Source: Natronococcus sp. CG52 (GTDB lineage Archaea > Halobacteriota > Halobacteria > Halobacteriales > Natrialbaceae). From it: 64,000 nt of DNA. A model generated the notes under the pieces. It made no database searches, had not been told where the DNA came from, and was given only the letters and a program-made list of their open reading frames with translations. Below, one piece after another: positions 35,442-44,473 of the stretch. The stretch covers positions 744,001 to 808,000 of the forward strand of contig NZ_CP099391.1 in assembly GCF_023913515.1 (NCBI RefSeq), written 5' to 3'. The first letter of the stretch is position 1. The number at the start of each line of letters is the position of its first letter. The translations under genes and the position numbers were made by a program.

Positions 35442-36767
35442 TCAGTCGTCGCTCGGGGCGCTCTCGCCGCCCATCTCCAGCCCTCGAGTCGGATCGACCC
35501 ACGAACCGCTCGAGAAGTCGATTCCGTCGTTCCAGTGTGCGACGACCGTGGTGACCGCGAGGTCGCCGGTCACGTTCGTCATCGTCCGGAGCCGATCGAG
35601 GATCGGATCGACGCCGGCGACGAATCCGACCACCGCGAGGGGCAGCTGAAGCTGGGTCAGCACCATCGTCAGCATGATCAGCCCCGTCCCGGGGACGCCG
35701 GCGGAGCCGATGCTCGCGAGCACGGCGATGAGCACGACCGTCACCTGTTCGCCGACCGTCAGCTGAACGCCGACGAGGTTGGCGGCGAAGATGGCGGCGA
35801 CGCCCTGGTACATCGCGGTACCGTCCATGTTGATCGTCGCACCCAGCGGCAACGAAAAGCCGTAGATCCCCTCGTTGATGCGGAGATTTTCGTCGGCGTT
35901 CGCCATCGTCACCGGTAGGGTCCCGCTCGAGGAGCGGATCGAGAGCGCGGTGATGATCGCGTCCTTCGATCCCGTGAGGAACGCGACCGGCGACTCCCTG
36001 GTGAGCGCGACGATCAGCCCGCCGAGGTAGACGACGGTGATGTGGATCAGCACTGCGGCGAGCAGCGTGCCGATCAACAGCGCGAAGGGAACGAGCGCGT
36101 CGGCGCCGGCCTCGCCGAAGACGGCGGCCATGAGCGCGAAGACGCCGATGACGCCGTACTCCATGACGCCCCAGACGATCTTGAACATCGCCTCGGTGCC
36201 GGCCTCGACGATGTTGAAGAACGATTCCACGCCCGCCTGGACGGCCTCGTCCTCGCTGGTCTCCTCGAGTATCAGCAGCGCGATACCGAAGACGATGACG
36301 AAGAAGATCGTCGCGAGGACGTCTCCCTCGGCCATCGCGCCGATCGGGTTCTCGGGGACGATCCCGAGGAATACCTCAAGGAAGTCGGGTGTCTCCGCCG
36401 GGTCAAACTCCGTGTCCTCGGTCAGCGTTAGCCCGCGACCCGGGTTGACCAGGTTCGCGACCGCCAGTCCGATGAACACCGCGACGGCGGACATCACGGC
36501 GTACAGCGCGACGATCTGTCCGCCCACCTTCCCGAGAGTGGACGGCGAGATACGTCTGATCCCCATCAGCAGCGTGAAGATGATGATCGGAATGACGATC
36601 ATGCTCAGCAGTCGAACGAAGAGATCTCCCAGCGGCTGGAGTGTCGTCGCGGGTTCGCCGACGGTCAACCCGAGAATCGAACCGAGTACGAACGCGGCGC
36701 CGATTCGATACACGATCGGTACGGAACGGTATCGCGACCAGTACTCTCCGATGTTACCACGTGGCAT
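35442..36767 (-). CDS. Dicarboxylate/amino acid:cation symporter (DAACS), copy 1
   Basis: 441 residues, GltP/DctA-type transporter that takes up dicarboxylates or acidic amino acids with Na+ or H+. The N-terminus (YRIGAAFVLGSILGLTVGEP) and first helices are typical, and the substrate-site hallmarks are present: the serine-rich SSSGTLPVTM, NMDGTAMYQG in the helix 7 region and the second re-entrant loop (GVPGTGLIML). CTTTATAG at 36792-36799 sits 28 nt upstream of the ATG. A close paralogue lies at 39.0 kb; the two flank the cupin and ATP-grasp genes. Confidence 0.92.
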   Translation of the reverse strand: MPRGNIGEYWSRYRSVPIVYRIGAAFVLGSILGLTVGEPATTLQPLGDLFVRLLSMIVIPIIIFTLLMGIRRISPSTLGKVGGQIVALYAVMSAVAVFIGLAVANLVNPGRGLTLTEDTEFDPAETPDFLEVFLGIVPENPIGAMAEGDVLATIFFVIVFGIALLILEETSEDEAVQAGVESFFNIVEAGTEAMFKIVWGVMEYGVIGVFALMAAVFGEAGADALVPFALLIGTLLAAVLIHITVVYLGGLIVALTRESPVAFLTGSKDAIITALSIRSSSGTLPVTMANADENLRINEGIYGFSLPLGATINMDGTAMYQGVAAIFAANLVGVQLTVGEQVTVVLIAVLASIGSAGVPGTGLIMLTMVLTQLQLPLAVVGFVAGVDPILDRLRTMTNVTGDLAVTTVVAHWNDGIDFSSGSWVDPTRGLEMGGESAPSDD

Positions 36768-37067
36768 GTTTGTCCGAAAGTGGAGACTGTGCTATAAAGA
36801 TGGGTGTATTCGATCGGCGATATCCACATATTTTGGCGAAATATAGCGATCCGATGACAACATTCGCAACAATCGTTGTCTCATTAATCTTCGGATCACG
36901 AACGAACCGCCGATACCATCGTTTTGCCGTGAGAACGGAGTATCCCGGCGTCGTGAAAAACGGTTATGCGACGAGCGGTCGTTCTAGTACGTGATTCAGG
37001 CCGATAAACGTCGAGTCGGCGTCTTTATACTGTCGTATGACGGCCCGTAATCACCCAGGTGAGAGCC
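36768..37067. other. 300-nt divergent promoter region
   Basis: Separates the symporter (minus) from the cupin gene (plus). It holds the symporter TATA (36792-36799) and the cupin TATA (TTTATAC at 37023-37029). The middle is AT-rich (36830-36900, with several TTG/CAA-rich steps). I see no further gene. Confidence 0.55.
36792..36799 (-). promoter_or_regulatory. TATA box of symporter copy 1
   Basis: CTTTATAG on the minus strand, centred about 28 nt from the start codon; leaderless geometry. Confidence 0.6.
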
Positions 37068-37556
37068 ATGGCAACAACACCGAAAAAACAACACGAAGCG
37101 GCTCGAGCCGTCGATCTCTACCAGTTCGAGGGGGCCGACGTGTACCAAAAAGGCGACGAACGAGCCCGGATTCGCGGCTACTTCCCACTTACCCCAGGGA
37201 TGCCGAACGGGAGCGACGTCGGTGCCGACGATCTGATGATCGTCTGCATCGAGATCGAGCCGGGCAACTACCTCCCGTCCCACCGAGACAGCAACGAGGA
37301 ACTCCTCGTCGTGACCGCGGGAGCGGTCGAGGCGACGATCGGCGACGATACGATCGCCCTCGAGAACGGTCAGTGTGCGGTCGTTCCGGAGATGGCACCG
37401 CACGGCCTCTACAACGCCGGCGATGAAACCGCTCACGTCATCGGGTTCTTCCCCGAAAACGAGCTGACCGCCACGTTCGAGGAGACGCTACAGCCGTTCG
37501 GAACTGACGTCGTAACCATCGGCGGAACCCCTCCGGAGGAACCCTCGAAGCGGTGA
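37068..37556 (+). CDS. Single-cupin-domain protein
   Basis: 162 residues. One cupin barrel (about 55-135): the first motif begins around ENYLPSHRDSNEELLVV, with histidine and glutamate in place for metal binding; the second includes APHGLYNAGDE with histidine. It could bind a metal and a small carboxylate or sugar, but no substrate can be assigned. TTTATAC at 37023-37029 and an AGGTGAG site (37058-37064) support the ATG at 37068 over the one at 37059. It lies between two symporter paralogues and before the ATP-grasp gene, separated from it by 80 nt. Confidence 0.8.
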   Translation: MATTPKKQHEAARAVDLYQFEGADVYQKGDERARIRGYFPLTPGMPNGSDVGADDLMIVCIEIEPGNYLPSHRDSNEELLVVTAGAVEATIGDDTIALENGQCAVVPEMAPHGLYNAGDETAHVIGFFPENELTATFEETLQPFGTDVVTIGGTPPEEPSKR

Positions 37557-37636
37557 CCGCCGAACGGTAACCCGTCCGCGGGGCTCCGTTCGAGCAGTTC
37601 CGATCGATTTTTGCGCTTCGAACGGTAGCAATTCAC

Positions 37637-38872
37637 ATGGCCGAGACCGTCTACGACACGCGGACGTTCCTGGACGAACTGGTGACGCGGTCGTTCGACC
37701 GAGCCCCGGCGATCGTCTGTAACGCTCATATTACCGGACTGGCGGTCGCCCGGGCGCTCGCGGCCCGCGACGTGCCGGTGATCACCCTCGATCGGTCGCC
37801 GGACGGCGTGGCACCGTACTCGGACGCCGTCGACCTCGCCGGTCTGGTCACGTACCCGCTCGAGGACCTGGCGGCGTTCGGCGAGGAGCTGACGGCGATC
37901 GCGGACGCGCTCGAGCACGAGCCGGTGTTGTTCCCGTGTATGGACGAGTGGGTCCACGCGGTCGCCGAGATCGATCCGGAGGGGATCCGGCTCCCGTTCG
38001 CCGACTTCGAGACGGTCGACGCCGTCCTCGACAAGACCGAACTCTACGCGCGGGCGGACGAGCAGGGCGTGCCGACGCCGGAGACCTACCGGCTGGACGA
38101 GACGGATCCCGGCGACGCGGCCGACGAACTCGGCTTCCCGCTCATCGTCAAACCGGCTCTGAAGCGCCGGTTCGAGGAGGCCTTCGGCACGAATCTCGTA
38201 GAAGCCGAGACGCGGGAGGAGTATCACGATATCGTCGAGCGGGCCCACGCAGCCGATATGCGAGTGATGGCCCAGGAGAAGATCCCGAAAGAGCAGGGCG
38301 ACCTCTACACGCTCGCGTCGTACGCCCCCGAATCGGGCGTCGACGACGCCGTCACCTTCGTTGGCCGGCGGCGGGCGATCTACCCGCCGGAATTCGGGAC
38401 TACCTGCCTCGTCGAAGGGGCCGACGCCCCCGAGATCGAACGCGACGCGCTCGCCGTGCTCGAGGACGCGGGCTACCACGGCATCAGCGAGGCGGAGTTT
38501 CTCTACGATGCGCGCACGGACGAGTACCGCCTGCTCGATATCAACACCCGGCCGTGGAAGTGGATCGGGCTGCCGATCGCGGCGGGTGCGAACCTCCCCG
38601 CGGCGGCCTACGCCGACGCGACCGATTCCGCGTACGAATCGGGCGTCGTCCGGGACGTCAGTTGGGTGTACCTCAAGGACTACGCGGCGCTGCTCTCGAA
38701 CAATCCGGTCGACGACGTCCTCTCGCGCGACCAGTGGTTCTCGATCGTCTCCGGAGAGTTCGAACGACGAGACGACCTCACGACGGCCGTCTACCGCCCG
38801 TCCGATCCGGGACCGACGTACCAGCTTCTCGCGACCGAATTCGGCACTCGAGAGTACTACTGCCCCTGTTAA
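37637..38872 (+). CDS. ATP-grasp carboxylate-amine ligase-like protein
   Basis: 411 residues with the ATP-grasp order: pre-ATP-grasp lobe (1-115, AIVCNAHITGLAVARALA), central lobe with GFPLIVKPALKRRF (ATP-binding lysine) and Q-E-K-I-P at the loop to the adenine, and GISEAEFLYD...LLDINTRPWKWIG, whose acidic residues and Asn bind Mg. Such enzymes join a carboxylate to an amine through an acyl phosphate. Homologues that I know are annotated only as carboxylate-amine or D-aspartate-ligase-like. The C-terminus ends YYCPC, an unusual exposed Cys-Pro-Cys. Neighbours are a cupin protein and dicarboxylate transporters, which hints at an amino acid or dicarboxylate substrate (inference). Confidence 0.8.
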   Translation: MAETVYDTRTFLDELVTRSFDRAPAIVCNAHITGLAVARALAARDVPVITLDRSPDGVAPYSDAVDLAGLVTYPLEDLAAFGEELTAIADALEHEPVLFPCMDEWVHAVAEIDPEGIRLPFADFETVDAVLDKTELYARADEQGVPTPETYRLDETDPGDAADELGFPLIVKPALKRRFEEAFGTNLVEAETREEYHDIVERAHAADMRVMAQEKIPKEQGDLYTLASYAPESGVDDAVTFVGRRRAIYPPEFGTTCLVEGADAPEIERDALAVLEDAGYHGISEAEFLYDARTDEYRLLDINTRPWKWIGLPIAAGANLPAAAYADATDSAYESGVVRDVSWVYLKDYAALLSNNPVDDVLSRDQWFSIVSGEFERRDDLTTAVYRPSDPGPTYQLLATEFGTREYYCPC

Positions 38873-39009
38873 CCCGGTCCTGCTCGGCTCGGTAGCGAAT
38901 ATAAGGTCTCAGTATCTCTCAGTAGTATTTAAACGGTATGTGTTAGCAAGGACCCCCCCTTTCTACGACCGGAAGCCTCGGGCTACGCTGAGGAACACTC
39001 GAGGGCACA

Positions 39010-40323
39010 ATGGCACGAAACACGATTGGAAACGTGTGGAATCGGTATCGGTCGGTGTCGATCGCCTACCGCATCGGCGCCGCGTTCGTCCTCGGCTCGA
39101 TCCTCGGGTTAACCGTCGGCGAACCCGCGACCGCACTGGAACCCCTCGGCGATCTGTTCATCAGGTTGCTGGAGATGCTGGTGATCCCGATCGTCGTGTT
39201 TACGTTACTGATGGGGATTCGCCAACTCTCGCCGGCCACCCTCGGCAAGGTCGGCGGGCAGGTAATTCTCCTGTACGCGTTCACGTCCGCGATCGCGGTA
39301 GTTATCGGGCTCACGGTGGCGAACGTGATCGATCCGGGAACGGGGTTGACGCTGACCGAGGGAGCCGTCGAGACCGAAGACCCGCCCAGTGCGACGGAAG
39401 TGTTCCTGGGAATCGTCCCCGAGAATCCGATCGAAGCGATGGCGGCTACCGATCTCCTCGCGACGCTCTTTTTCGTGATCGTCTTCGGACTCGCGCTCGT
39501 GCTGGTCCTGGAAGAAATCGACGACGAGCCGGTCGAGAGGGGCGTCGAGACGATCTTCGATATCGCGGAGGCCGGTTCGGAGGCGATGTTCAAGATCGTC
39601 TGGGGCGTCATGGAGTACGGCGTCATCGGCGTTTTCGCGCTCATGGCTGTGGTCTTCGCCGACGCCGGTCCGGGAGCGCTCCGGGTGTTCGTGACGCTGA
39701 TCCTCGCGCTCGTGCTCGCCGTCGCCTTGCACATCGCGATCGTCCACATGGGGGTTCTGATCGTCGTGCTGACCCAGCAGTCGCCGATCGCGTTCCTAAT
39801 CGGCGTGAAGGAGGCCCTAGTGACCGCACTCGCGCTCGCCTCCTCGAGCGCGACGCTCCCCGTCTCGATGGCGAACGCCGAAGATAACCTCCGGATCAAC
39901 GAGGGGATCTACGGCTTCTCGCTCCCGCTGGGCGCGACGATCAACATGGACGGCACCGCGATGTACCAGGGCGTCGCCGCCGTCTTCGCCGCCAACCTCG
40001 TCGGCGTCCAGCTGACGCTGACCGAACAGTTCATCGTCGTCACCATCGCGGTTCTCGCCAGTATCGGGGCCGCCGGCGTGCCCGGAGCGGGACTGATCAT
40101 GCTCACGCTCGTGCTCACCCAGCTCGGGCTGCCGCTGGAAGTCATCGGCTTCGTCGCCGGCGTCGACCCGATCCTCGATCGGCTCCGGACGATGACGAAC
40201 ATCAGCGGCGATCTCGCGGTCGCGACCGTCGTCGCCCACTGGAACGGCGCCGTCGACTTCGGCTCGGGAATCTGGGACGGCGCCGTTTCCGAGACGCCCC
40301 CGTCGGCCGACGTCTCCGATTAG
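39010..40323 (+). CDS. Dicarboxylate/amino acid:cation symporter (DAACS), copy 2
   Basis: 437 residues and clearly a paralogue of the transporter at 35442-36767: the two share the N-terminal YRIGAAFVLGSILGLTVGEP and the NMDGTAMYQG motif, and differ in the serine motif (SSSATLPVSM here). It is expected to import dicarboxylates or acidic amino acids with cations. Divergence is mostly in loops and the first periplasmic region. The TATA-like TATTTAAAC lies near 38925-38933, giving a long leader (about 50 nt). It is followed by gatB, 66 nt later, on the same strand. Confidence 0.92.
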   Translation: MARNTIGNVWNRYRSVSIAYRIGAAFVLGSILGLTVGEPATALEPLGDLFIRLLEMLVIPIVVFTLLMGIRQLSPATLGKVGGQVILLYAFTSAIAVVIGLTVANVIDPGTGLTLTEGAVETEDPPSATEVFLGIVPENPIEAMAATDLLATLFFVIVFGLALVLVLEEIDDEPVERGVETIFDIAEAGSEAMFKIVWGVMEYGVIGVFALMAVVFADAGPGALRVFVTLILALVLAVALHIAIVHMGVLIVVLTQQSPIAFLIGVKEALVTALALASSSATLPVSMANAEDNLRINEGIYGFSLPLGATINMDGTAMYQGVAAVFAANLVGVQLTLTEQFIVVTIAVLASIGAAGVPGAGLIMLTLVLTQLGLPLEVIGFVAGVDPILDRLRTMTNISGDLAVATVVAHWNGAVDFGSGIWDGAVSETPPSADVSD

Positions 40324-40389
40324 GCTCCGCGTTTCGATCGCGATCCGCCAGTCGTTAGGCTTTACAGCCGTCGCGCCGAATCCCGACTA

Positions 40390-41886
40390 ATGACTGCCCA
40401 GACCGTCCAGCAGGGCGACCTCGTGACCGTCATCGGCCTCGAGGTCCACGTCCAGCTGGAGACCGACACGAAGATCTTCTGTGGGTGTTCGACCGAACAG
40501 ACCGACGAGCCCAACGAGAACGTCTGCCCGGTCTGTCTCGGCCTCCCCGGCGCCTTGCCCGTCCTGAACGAGGCCGCCGTCGAGGCCGCCGTCAAGATCG
40601 GCAAGGCGATCGACGCCGAGATTCCGGAGGAGACGCGCTTCCACCGGAAGAACTACTACTACCCCGACCTCCCCAAGAACTTCCAGATCACCCAGTACGA
40701 CGAGCCGATCTGCGCCGACGGCGACCTCGAGATCTCGGTCGAGGGCGACCGTCGGACGGTAACGATCGAGCGGGCCCACCTGGAGGAGGATCCGGGGAGC
40801 CTCCAGCACGTCGGCGGTGGCGGCGGGATCGACTCCGCCGACTACACGCTGGTCGACTACAACCGCGCCGGCACGCCGCTGATGGAGATCGTCACGGCGC
40901 CGGACTTCCGCAGTCCGAGCGAGGTGCGGGCGTTCCTCGCCGAACTCGAGGAAGTGCTCGAGTACTTGGGCGTCTTCGACGCCGAGCGGGACGGCAGCCT
41001 GCGAATCGACGCTAACCTCTCGATCATCCCCGAGGACGAAATCGAGAGCGACGACGTCACGGAGATCGGCGCGGAGGCGCTCGCGGCCGCGAACCGCACG
41101 GAGGTCAAGAACATCTCGAGTCACAAGGGCGCCGAGAAGGCGCTGGCCTACGAGGAGACCCGCCAGAAGAACGCGATCCAGCGCGGCCGTGCGGTCGAGC
41201 AGGAGACCCGCCACTGGGACGAGTCTCGCGGCATCACGGTCTCGATGCGCTCGAAAGAAGAGGAGAAAGACTACCGGTACTTCGAGGAAGCCGACCTGCC
41301 GCCGCTTCGAGTCTCCCACTGGAAGGACGAGATCTCGATTCCGGAACTCCCCTCCGCACGACGCGAGCGGTTCCAGGCGGAGTACGGCCTGAACGACGAG
41401 GCAGCTTCAAAACTCACCTCCACCAAACAGGTCGCGGACTTCTACGAGGACGTCGCGAGCGAGTTCGACCCCGACCTCGCCGCCACCTGGGTCGCTGACA
41501 ACCTGCTGGGCGAACTCAACTACCGCGACATGGAGATCACGGATCTCGGGGGCCGACTCGAGGAGGTCACGCGACTCGTCGAACTCGTCGCCGAGGACGA
41601 AATCACGGCGAAAAACGCCCGCGAGACGGTGTTGCGGTCGATGCTCGACGACGAGAAAGCACCGGACGAGATCGTCGAAGAAGAGGGACTCGGCAAGACC
41701 GGCGAGGACGAGGTACAGCAGGCCGTCGTCGAGGCGATCGACGAGAACCCCGACGCGGTCGACGACTACGAGTCGGGCGACGACGGCGCGATCAACTTCC
41801 TCGTCGGGCAAGTGATGCAGAAGACCGGCGGCAGTGCGGACCCCGGCGACGTGAACCAGTTGCTGCGGACCGAACTCGAGGGCTGA
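40390..41886 (+). CDS. gatB: Asp-tRNA(Asn)/Glu-tRNA(Gln) amidotransferase subunit B
   Basis: tRNA-binding and kinase-type subunit of the GatCAB transamidosome, which makes Gln-tRNA and/or Asn-tRNA by amidating misacylated tRNA. 498 residues: GLEVHVQLETDTKIFCGCST with zinc-type cysteines, VCPVCLGLPGALPV (second cysteine pair), KNYYYPDLPKNFQITQYD, PLMEIVTAPDFRSP and a C-terminal YqeY/GatB helical tail domain (about 350-498). The partners gatA and gatC are not in this window, which is common in archaea. Confidence 0.97.
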   Translation: MTAQTVQQGDLVTVIGLEVHVQLETDTKIFCGCSTEQTDEPNENVCPVCLGLPGALPVLNEAAVEAAVKIGKAIDAEIPEETRFHRKNYYYPDLPKNFQITQYDEPICADGDLEISVEGDRRTVTIERAHLEEDPGSLQHVGGGGGIDSADYTLVDYNRAGTPLMEIVTAPDFRSPSEVRAFLAELEEVLEYLGVFDAERDGSLRIDANLSIIPEDEIESDDVTEIGAEALAAANRTEVKNISSHKGAEKALAYEETRQKNAIQRGRAVEQETRHWDESRGITVSMRSKEEEKDYRYFEEADLPPLRVSHWKDEISIPELPSARRERFQAEYGLNDEAASKLTSTKQVADFYEDVASEFDPDLAATWVADNLLGELNYRDMEITDLGGRLEEVTRLVELVAEDEITAKNARETVLRSMLDDEKAPDEIVEEEGLGKTGEDEVQQAVVEAIDENPDAVDDYESGDDGAINFLVGQVMQKTGGSADPGDVNQLLRTELEG

Positions 41887-42013
41887 GCCACTCGAGCGGA
41901 CCTGCAGAAGCACCAGCTTTCGAACGCTGTTCGCTTTCTATCCCGCAGCAGTTAACAGTCTGGCATCTCCGCAACCGCCCGAACTAATACCGGTCACGCT
42001 GTCTGTACGGGAC

Positions 42014-43018
42014 ATGGATCGCATTTCGCTGGGTAACGAGGAGTTCGAGGGGCGAAACAACGCCTACGTGCTCGCCGACGAGGAACGGGACGAACTCGCG
42101 CTGGTCGACACCGGGATCGCGACCGACGCCGTCCGGGCCGACCTCCGCGACGGGCTGGCCGAACGGGGATACGAGTTCGCAGATATCGACGACGTCGTTC
42201 TGACGCACTTCCACGTCGACCACGCCGGTCTCGCCGGCGAGATCCAGCAGGAGAGCGACGCGACGGTCTACGTCCACGAGGCCGACGCGCCGCTCGTCGA
42301 GCGGGATTCGGGCGCGGTCGCCGCCGTCGAGGAACGCCGACTGGAACTGCTCGAGCAGTGGGGTGTCCCAGACGACGCCCGCGAGGAACTGCTCTCCTTC
42401 CTCGAGGCGGGAACCAGTCTCGAGGGAGAACCGGCCGAGACGACGCCGGTCGAGGGTGGGGACGTTCTCGAGGTCGGCGGGCGGACGCTCGAGGCGCTCC
42501 ACGCGCCCGGTCACGCGGCCGGACTCTGCTGTTTCGAGATCAGCGGTGCGTCGGAGACGCACCGAGGAGGCGGCTCGGAGGCGTTCGTCGGCGACGCCGT
42601 GTTACCGGTCTACACGCCGAACGTCGGCGGGGCCGACCTCAGGGTCGACCGACCCCTGGCGAAGTACGCGGAGACGCTGGGGAGGATCGTCGATCGGGAC
42701 TACGACCGCGTCTGGCCCGGCCACCGCGATCCGATCGACGAACCGACCGAGCGAGCGCGGACGATCCTCGAGCACCACCGGGAGCGGACCGAAAACGTCC
42801 TCGACGTGCTCGAGGATCACGGACCGGCCGACGCCTGGACGGTCAGTGCCCACCTGTTCGGTGACCTCGAGGGCATTCACATCATCCACGGACCCGGCGA
42901 GGCGTACGCACACCTCGACCATCTCCGCCACGAGGGCGCCGTCACGTTCGACGAGGGCCGATACGCCCTCCGTGACTCTGCGACCGACCGCGAGTCGATC
43001 GGCGAATTCGTCTCGTAA
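42014..43018 (+). CDS. Metallo-beta-lactamase fold hydrolase
   Basis: 334 residues. The metal motif is THFHVDHAG (His65, His67, Asp69, His70), with later ligands in APGHAAGLCC (His) and GDAVLPVY (Asp) and a final PGHRDPID (His). The C-terminal 90 residues include a winged-helix-like segment (ERTENVLDVLEDHGPADA ... HLDHLRHEGAV), as in the LACTB2-like group of MBL enzymes that hydrolyse nucleic acids or thioesters. The exact substrate cannot be told. It is 127 nt from gatB and 141 nt from the ABC importer, probably its own unit. Confidence 0.82.
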   Translation: MDRISLGNEEFEGRNNAYVLADEERDELALVDTGIATDAVRADLRDGLAERGYEFADIDDVVLTHFHVDHAGLAGEIQQESDATVYVHEADAPLVERDSGAVAAVEERRLELLEQWGVPDDAREELLSFLEAGTSLEGEPAETTPVEGGDVLEVGGRTLEALHAPGHAAGLCCFEISGASETHRGGGSEAFVGDAVLPVYTPNVGGADLRVDRPLAKYAETLGRIVDRDYDRVWPGHRDPIDEPTERARTILEHHRERTENVLDVLEDHGPADAWTVSAHLFGDLEGIHIIHGPGEAYAHLDHLRHEGAVTFDEGRYALRDSATDRESIGEFVS

Positions 43019-43148
43019 CGATCCCACAAATCTGTGTGATCGTCCGCGCGTGAGGGCCGTCACCGACCTACATATTTAATAGACAGGAACCAGAACCGGG
43101 AACCAGAGTTGCTAACCTAGTGGTCCACAATGACTAACAAAGATAGCA

Positions 43149-43153
43149 GGAGG
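43149..43153 (+). promoter_or_regulatory. Shine-Dalgarno deciding the substrate-binding protein start
   Basis: GGAGG with six nt to the ATG at 43160. The in-frame ATG at 43130 has no such site and would place extra charged residues before the Tat signal. Confidence 0.6.
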
Positions 43154-43159
43154 GCGAAA

Positions 43160-44467
43160 ATGAAAAACGCTGGTAACAAAACCGTTAAACGAAGAACCTT
43201 TCTCGGGGCGGCCGGTGCCGGTACAGTAACGACGGCACTCGCCGGTTGTCTCGGCGGAATCAGCGGCGAGGACGACGATATTTTCCGGATCGGACATCTG
43301 GCACCGACGCGATCCCAGATGGGGCTCGGGGCGGAACGGAGTATCGAAATCGCCGTCGACGAGGTGAACGACGACGGCGGGATCCTCGACCAGGAAGTCG
43401 AACTGCTCTCGGAGAACACGGAGGGACAGGTCGACGAGGGGACCGCAGTCGTCGAGAGTCTGATCCAGGAGGACAACGTCGACCTGCTGGTGGGGACGTT
43501 CGTCAGCGAGGTGACCCAGGGCATCATGGACTTCGTTGCCGACCGGAACGTCCCGTTCATCATCACCGGGTCGGCCGACCCGGACTCGATCACGGAGTTC
43601 CACGGACGGGACTACGAGGAGTACAAGAACGTCTTCCGAACGGGACCGATTAACTCCGACCTCCAGGCGGAGGCGATGGGGCAGTACGCCGAGTTCCTCT
43701 CGGACGAACACGGCTGGGAGGACTTCGCCATCCTGGCCGACGACGCCGCCTGGACCGGTCCGTTCATCGAGCGACTGCCCGACGAGATCGAGGATCTGGG
43801 GTTCAACGTCGTCCACGCCGACACGATGGGAATCGAAACGGACGACTTCACGCAGTACCTCGACGACGTGGACAGCGCGGACGCCGACGCCGTCTTCCGG
43901 TTCATCGCTCACGCCGACTCCGCGGCGTTCGTCTCGACGTGGCAGAGCAACGAGTACCCGTTCGCGGTGGAAGGGATCAACGTCCCGGGTATGTCGCCGG
44001 CGTTCTGGGACGCGACCGAGGGGGCGTGCCTGTACGAGACGACGTCCCAGTCGGGAGCCGGCGGTGTCACAGAGCTCACCGACCGAACGATGCCGTTCGT
44101 CGAGGAGTACGAGGACCGCTACGCCGACGAGGATCCGCCGAGCAAACCCATGTACATGGGGTTCAACTCCTACGACGCGGTCCACTTCTACAGGGAGGCC
44201 GTCGAGAGCGCCGGCACCGCCGACTACGAGAACGAACTGGACGGCATCGTCGACGCGATGCTCAGCACCGAACACACCGGTGCGACCGGCGAGATGGTGC
44301 TGTACGACGAGGATTCCGAGTACCCGAACGACGTCCAGGAAACGCGCGACGAGGACGACTACATCTCGAACTTCCCGATGACCCAGTGGCAGGAGGGCGG
44401 GGAGGTCGAGTGCGTCTTCCCCGAGGCCGACGCGACCGCCGACCACGTCGCGCCGGAGTGGCTGTAA
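43160..44467 (+). CDS. ABC importer substrate-binding lipoprotein (branched-chain amino acid type)
   Basis: 435 residues. Tat signal KRRTFLGAAG leads to the lipobox (LAGC), so it is exported folded and lipid-anchored. The mature part is a periplasmic-binding-protein type 1 fold (Peripla_BP_6): FRIGHLAPTRSQMGLGAERS, then DLLVGTFVSEVTQG and later APEWL. Such proteins bind branched-chain amino acids, amides, urea or short organic acids; the ligand is not predictable. The permease gene starts six nt after the stop and the rest of the transporter follows in order, so all five genes form one operon. A TATA-like ATATTTAATA lies near 43072-43081. Confidence 0.9.
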   Translation: MKNAGNKTVKRRTFLGAAGAGTVTTALAGCLGGISGEDDDIFRIGHLAPTRSQMGLGAERSIEIAVDEVNDDGGILDQEVELLSENTEGQVDEGTAVVESLIQEDNVDLLVGTFVSEVTQGIMDFVADRNVPFIITGSADPDSITEFHGRDYEEYKNVFRTGPINSDLQAEAMGQYAEFLSDEHGWEDFAILADDAAWTGPFIERLPDEIEDLGFNVVHADTMGIETDDFTQYLDDVDSADADAVFRFIAHADSAAFVSTWQSNEYPFAVEGINVPGMSPAFWDATEGACLYETTSQSGAGGVTELTDRTMPFVEEYEDRYADEDPPSKPMYMGFNSYDAVHFYREAVESAGTADYENELDGIVDAMLSTEHTGATGEMVLYDEDSEYPNDVQETRDEDDYISNFPMTQWQEGGEVECVFPEADATADHVAPEWL

Positions 44468-44473
44468 GCAGAT

